Part shown: one piece after another, positions 30,956 to 34,607 of the stretch
Numbering within the stretch: the first letter of the stretch is position 1
How the letters are laid out: each line of letters starts with the position of its first letter
Source of the DNA: Pseudomonadota bacterium
Lineage (GTDB): Bacteria > Desulfobacterota > GWC2-55-46 > JADFVP01
Direction: 5' to 3'
NCBI GenBank assembly: GCA_015222595.1
Contig: JADFVP010000068.1
Coordinates: forward strand, 1-34,607
Length of the DNA stretch: 34,607 nucleotides
Notes under the pieces: generated by a model
Told to the model about the DNA's origin: nothing
Database searches by the model: none
The model's input: the letters and a program-made list of their open reading frames with translations, nothing else
Position numbers and translations under genes: made by a program

Positions 30956-33580
30956 TCAGGGCCCCAACAGGTACTGGCTGACATATGAGCCGGCAAGAAG
31001 GCCGAGCAGAATCATAAGTATCGCAATAAGCACCAATCGAGAGAGCCCGCCTTTGCGTTTTTTGCCCTTTGGCTCGGTCTCTACCTCTACGGCTTCGCTT
31101 GCGGTTTCAGGGGCGGCTTTGGTGCTTTTCGCTTTTTTCTCTTTGACGCTGTCGGCTTTACCCTTCGATTTTTCCGCAGGCGCTATTACCTCTTCGAGGA
31201 GGTCGAGGTTCGGGGCCTCCTTGCTCTGCTCATCGAGCTCAACGATAAGCTCTTGGTTCGTCTCAGGCTCTTCGCCGAGCGCCTCTATCTCGGTTTCGTC
31301 CAGAGGCTCTCCGATCTCTTCATCGATTATGGCCTCTAGCAGAAAATCTTCCTCTTCTTCCGGCTCGGCCGCGTCAGTCAGTTCAAGCGGTTCGGGGGTC
31401 TCTTCTGTACCCACAACGCCCAGAGGCTCTAACGGCTCTAGCTCTATAAGCTCCAGTTCGCCTGCGTCATCCGGTACAACGGAAGCTGCTGTTGGCGCTT
31501 GTTCCGGAGCTGGTGCAGGCTCCGGCGCAATGGATTCTAGCGTAAGGGTGTCGGGCTCTGTGATTTCCGTAGCCACTGTACCCCGTGTACCAAAGAAGGC
31601 AGCGCTGGCAACTGTCTCATCTATTGCCGTTACCCCGGAGGTTGCCGCCGCGTTCAAAAGAAGCGCAGAGCAGCGTACCGCAGCGCTCGGGGTACCGCCG
31701 CACTCTTTAAAGAGCAACGAAAGCGCAGTGTCATCGAGAGTTGGGCGCGTCTTTGTGGCCGGGGTCGCACTTATTCTTTTACGGAAGAACCCTCCGGTCT
31801 CTGCCAGTGTCAGAGGCGCAATATCGAGACGTACGAGGCTCTTTCTGTTCAGCTCTGCAAAGTCAGGCTCTTTTAGTCTCAGAGAGAGGCCAGGCTCTGA
31901 AATGAGTATAAGTTGCAGGCTCTTTAGTCGCGCAAGGTACTGTACAAGTTTCAGGCAACCGGTCGTCAGCTCGTGGGCCTTGTCGAGCAGTATTATGGTA
32001 GACCCGCCCTGGCTGTTGTTCTGCGAGATCTTCATTCCGAGGCTAAGGAGCTGCTCTTTTATCGAGCGCGACTCTGTTGTAGCGTGCAGCTCTGCGTTTA
32101 TGGTCTTTATAAGTTGCAGTTCGCGCTTGGCGGGCGAGAGTATCGCAGCCGCAAGCGTCTTCTTGTTACTTAGGCTTCTGAGCAGTTCTATTATGAGCGT
32201 GGTCTTGCCCGCGCCCTCTTTAGCCTCTACGATTATCGGGCCTTCTCTCTTCTGTATTGCAGAGAGTATGGTCTCAAGCGTCTCGGTAGCCCCGGCAGAG
32301 GGAACTTTGTACCGGTCGTGCGGCTCTGTTGAAAAGGGGTCGAAGGCAAAGCCGAAGGCGTCTACATACTCCGGGTGCGGCATGTCGCCGGTCTCTATTC
32401 CGATCGAGCGGCGGATTTCGATCCGTTTAAGCTCGGCCACCGCTTCGAGCATCCACGGGTTCTTGTCGCACGAGGTCATGTATGCGCTTTCGGCAGCCTT
32501 GTACTCGCCGTTGTCGAAGAAGATCCGGGCAAGAAAGTACCATGCGCCGTCGAGTTCGTTATTTAGATCGATCGCGTCCTTTATCGTGCTCTCCGCCTCT
32601 TTTATCTTCGACGGGTCGGAGTTGTAGAGCGCCCATCCGAGCCAGGCCCAGTACTCGCCCTCCATGGGGTTGATCTCTATGATCTGCTTGAGCGTATCGA
32701 CGGCCACGTCGAAGTTAGACTCCGCGAAGGCCGACTTGGCGCGCATAAAGAGCAGTTCCGCATTTAGTCTCGATCCCGTTGCCGGGGCCGCGCTCTCCTT
32801 GCGCTCCTCCTCTTCAACAAGATTTAGCGTCTCTTCTTTCACAGCAACACCGCCCTCAACCGCCAAAGGAGCGAGAGAGCCGGTCATTATAAGGGATAGC
32901 GTTAGTGAGAGCGCGCGCTGCTTGAGCAGAAAGGAGCCGTCGAGCACGTCTTGCACCGAAGCAGAACCGTCGAACTTTTCAAAGAAACGGGCCTCTTGAA
33001 TATTGAGCCCGAAGTCTTCTGCCTTGTACCGCGTGGAGTCGAAAGCGGGAACCATAACAGTGTCGAGATAACCGCTAAGTTCTTCCCTTATCCGTTCGAG
33101 CGGATAGAAGCCGAGGCTTATGCCGTCGAGAATAAGTTTTGCGGGATGGAGCGGCATGGGGGTTGCGCCTGCCGGCAGCGCGTCAACTACCTCGTAGTTG
33201 TATGTGCCTTCGTTCCAGCCGAAAATTTTCCATGCGCGGCGCTTGAGCTGAAGATGGAGAAAGTTGTCCAGCTCGGCGGCAGTAATAAGGCCCATGGAGG
33301 TCAGTACCTCGCCGTGGCGCCGGTTCTCTTTTAAGACCGCCTCAAGGGACTTTTCATAATCTTTTTGAGTAATGATGCCTTCTAGCATCAGGAGCCGGCC
33401 AAGAACCTCGCCGAGAATGTTGGAGGTAGCGAAGACGGGTACGCCGTCGACGAAAAAGAAACGTTTCTTGATCGGTTCGCGCAGTATGTCGAGTATGCCG
33501 AAGGAGTTGTTCTGTTTGTAGATAAGGTGGAGCAGCTTGGGCAGTCCGATATCGACCAGGTTACCATGACTTTTTTTCAA
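30956..33580 (-). CDS. Tail-anchored PATAN/TPR/ExeA-like AAA ATPase
   Basis: 874 residues. Residues ~5-130 look like a PATAN (DUF4388) domain with the following helical segment (GNLVDIGLPKLLHLIYKQ; FFFVDGVPVFATSN; GEVLGRLLMLEGIIT). Residues ~273-390 are TPR-like. Residues ~405-650 match an ExeA/GspA-type ATPase: FGFAFDPFSTEP entry signature, Walker A KEGAGKTT (454-461) and ILISEPGL sensor region. Walker B reads IILLDKAH (529-536), so the catalytic Glu is Lys534. An acidic Pro/Glu-rich linker (~670-800) and a Lys-rich stretch lead to one C-terminal membrane segment (RLVLIAILMILLGLLAGSYV, 848-867), so the bulk should be cytoplasmic. Similar ATPases act with peptidoglycan-linked secretion or gliding systems; the partner is unknown here. 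It is alone in its transcription unit. Confidence 0.75.
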   Translation of the reverse strand: MKKSHGNLVDIGLPKLLHLIYKQNNSFGILDILREPIKKRFFFVDGVPVFATSNILGEVLGRLLMLEGIITQKDYEKSLEAVLKENRRHGEVLTSMGLITAAELDNFLHLQLKRRAWKIFGWNEGTYNYEVVDALPAGATPMPLHPAKLILDGISLGFYPLERIREELSGYLDTVMVPAFDSTRYKAEDFGLNIQEARFFEKFDGSASVQDVLDGSFLLKQRALSLTLSLIMTGSLAPLAVEGGVAVKEETLNLVEEEERKESAAPATGSRLNAELLFMRAKSAFAESNFDVAVDTLKQIIEINPMEGEYWAWLGWALYNSDPSKIKEAESTIKDAIDLNNELDGAWYFLARIFFDNGEYKAAESAYMTSCDKNPWMLEAVAELKRIEIRRSIGIETGDMPHPEYVDAFGFAFDPFSTEPHDRYKVPSAGATETLETILSAIQKREGPIIVEAKEGAGKTTLIIELLRSLSNKKTLAAAILSPAKRELQLIKTINAELHATTESRSIKEQLLSLGMKISQNNSQGGSTIILLDKAHELTTGCLKLVQYLARLKSLQLILISEPGLSLRLKEPDFAELNRKSLVRLDIAPLTLAETGGFFRKRISATPATKTRPTLDDTALSLLFKECGGTPSAAVRCSALLLNAAATSGVTAIDETVASAAFFGTRGTVATEITEPDTLTLESIAPEPAPAPEQAPTAASVVPDDAGELELIELEPLEPLGVVGTEETPEPLELTDAAEPEEEEDFLLEAIIDEEIGEPLDETEIEALGEEPETNQELIVELDEQSKEAPNLDLLEEVIAPAEKSKGKADSVKEKKAKSTKAAPETASEAVEVETEPKGKKRKGGLSRLVLIAILMILLGLLAGSYVSQYLLGP

Positions 33581-33710
33581 AATCGGTTCCTTCCTGATCC
33601 GTTATGCCTGAGCAGTTAAAAGGAGAAGATCTCTAAGTAGGCGATCTGCCAAGTACGAAAATTGGGACAACGGGCGACCATACTACTACTTCGGCTAAAA
33701 GCATACAAAG

Positions 33711-34607
33711 TTAACAGCTATGTTTTAGCTCTTCGAGCCGCTTAAGGTACTGTTCGCGTACCTTTTTCGACAGTGCCTTGTAGTCGTCGAGAAGCGCCAT
33801 GCCGAGGCCCGGCCCTTTGGCCCCGCTCTGGTGGTAGCCGGAGCTTTTGGCAAGCGTATCAAGCTCATCGGTCTTGGCCGTTAGAAACCCTTCGGCCCTG
33901 TCGTGTACAATCCGGAGACGAGTCTCCAGGAGCCTGTAAAAGAGATAGGTCTCCTTTAGGAATTCGTACTCGACATAAGGTATCTTTTCCGCTTCTGCAA
34001 GAGCTAAAAGCGCGCCGAGCGTCTCCGGGGTTACTGCTTCGGGTACTTCGGAGCCGAACCCGAGCTGCATGGCCTGGGTCAAAAACTCTATATCGATAAG
34101 ACCGCCGGAGCCCGACTTTAAGTTGAAGCGCGTGGCGCTCTCTTTAGCAATTTCACACTCCATGCGCTCTCTAATTCTAAGCATCTCCGAAATATCTTTA
34201 TCTGTCAAGGGCTTTGAGTAAAGAGCTTTGTTGACCTCGTCGAGCACCCGGTTGCCGAACTCGACGTCTCCGGCAACCACGCGCGCTCTTGTCATCGCTT
34301 GACGCTCCCAGACGGCGGTCTCGCCCGTGTGGTACTTTACAAAAGAGGCGCCGGTAACGGCCAGAGGCCCGGCGTTGCCAGAAGGCCTAAGGCGAGTGTC
34401 GACCGGAAAGACGATGCCTTCGCGCGTTCTGAGCGTCAGTATGCTTACGACCCTCTGGCTCAGTTTGGCGAAGTACTCGTGGTTGGATATTTCTTTGGGC
34501 CCGTCGGTGGTAAAGCGGCCCCTCGTGCCGTCGCCGTCGCCGCTACCGGTGTCGTCGTCCGTAGTCGTAGCAACTTCGGTCGGTACGGAGTAGAGAAAGA
34601 TAATATC
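33711..34607 (-). CDS. glnE: Glutamine synthetase adenylyltransferase/deadenylylase GlnE, C-terminal part
   Basis: The last 298 codons; the 5' part is beyond the right edge. GlnE attaches or removes AMP on glutamine synthetase in response to nitrogen status. The visible part is the C-terminal adenylyltransferase domain: DIIFLYS at the window edge, VDTRLRPSGNAGPLAV, TGETAVWERQAMTRARVVAGD, then FNLKSGSGGLIDIEFLTQAMQL, all family signatures. A Thr/Asp/Gly-rich stretch (ATTTDDDTGSGDGDGTRG) lies between the first strand and the FTTDGPKE segment, longer than the usual loop. The frame is open to the window edge, so the ATG at 34295 is internal. Confidence 0.95.
   Translation of the reverse strand, partial: DIIFLYSVPTEVATTTDDDTGSGDGDGTRGRFTTDGPKEISNHEYFAKLSQRVVSILTLRTREGIVFPVDTRLRPSGNAGPLAVTGASFVKYHTGETAVWERQAMTRARVVAGDVEFGNRVLDEVNKALYSKPLTDKDISEMLRIRERMECEIAKESATRFNLKSGSGGLIDIEFLTQAMQLGFGSEVPEAVTPETLGALLALAEAEKIPYVEYEFLKETYLFYRLLETRLRIVHDRAEGFLTAKTDELDTLAKSSGYHQSGAKGPGLGMALLDDYKALSKKVREQYLKRLEELKHSC

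Noticed and set aside
30951..32627. Long 558-codon plus-strand open frame opposite the ATPase gene
   Set aside because: It is Ser-rich, low-complexity, resembles no family, and simply mirrors the acidic and Ala-rich codons of the 874-aa gene, which has clear domains.
1..34607. tRNA, rRNA, tmRNA, SRP RNA, CRISPR arrays, transposases
   Set aside because: Looked for cloverleaf-like segments, conserved SRP/tmRNA ends, regularly spaced direct repeats and transposase frames; none found.

Overview
The window is a dense bacterial chromosome segment from a Gram-negative organism. Evidence for this is a polysaccharide ABC exporter, MltG, an AsmA-type envelope protein, YidC/YidD, a PEP-CTERM surface protein and an E. 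coli-like UbiD. There are no tRNA, rRNA, CRISPR, insertion-sequence or phage structural genes. Ubiquinone-type genes plus PEP-CTERM/EPS features suggest a proteobacterium or a 'deltaproteobacterium-like' relative. I cannot fix the phylum by reading alone.

Layout. (1) 1-5.7 kb, all on the minus strand: an EPS-associated MarR-type regulator, then rmlA, an rmlC-like cupin gene, rmlD, rmlB and a Wzm/Wzt-type ABC exporter cut by the left edge. This set makes dTDP-rhamnose and exports a glycan. (2) 5.8-7.2 kb: a PEP-CTERM protein gene with a terminator behind it and a 0.5-kb upstream region that looks like a sigma-54 control region. (3) 7.2-10.8 kb: AsmA-like protein, MltG and RuvX/YqgF. (4) 10.8-11.4 kb: a 636-bp gap with a near-consensus sigma-70 promoter and no gene, a candidate small RNA. 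(5) 11.4-16.8 kb, plus strand: a CI-type HTH regulator and a quinone cluster (chorismate lyase-like, ubiA, ubiD, ubiG) ending with a PhzF-family gene. (6) 16.8-22.7 kb: pyrF-pyrE, an FmdE-domain protein, class I fructose-bisphosphatase, an atypical short CDF transporter, and a CBS protein overlapping a CPA2 antiporter. (7) 22.8-30.4 kb, all minus strand: the origin cluster, in transcription order dnaA, dnaN, rpmH, rnpA, yidD, yidC, mnmE. rpmH encodes 50 aa. (8) 30.4-34.6 kb: a gene-free region with DnaA boxes, an 874-aa tail-anchored PATAN/TPR/ExeA-like ATPase, and the C-terminal part of glnE, cut by the right edge.

Most notable observations. The dnaA-dnaN intergenic region holds a DnaA box, a six-triplet DnaA-trio-like run and an AT-rich stretch, a clear candidate replication origin. 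The EPS MarR gene has a sigma-70 promoter flanked by two near-identical dyads and a predicted start of transcription at its ATG (leaderless, autoregulated). The PEP-CTERM gene has a -24/-12 promoter with an inverted repeat near -93. The ExeA-like ATPase has DKAH instead of DEAH in Walker B. The origin cluster is co-directional rather than showing the usual divergence of rpmH and dnaA, and recF, gyrB and jag are absent from it.
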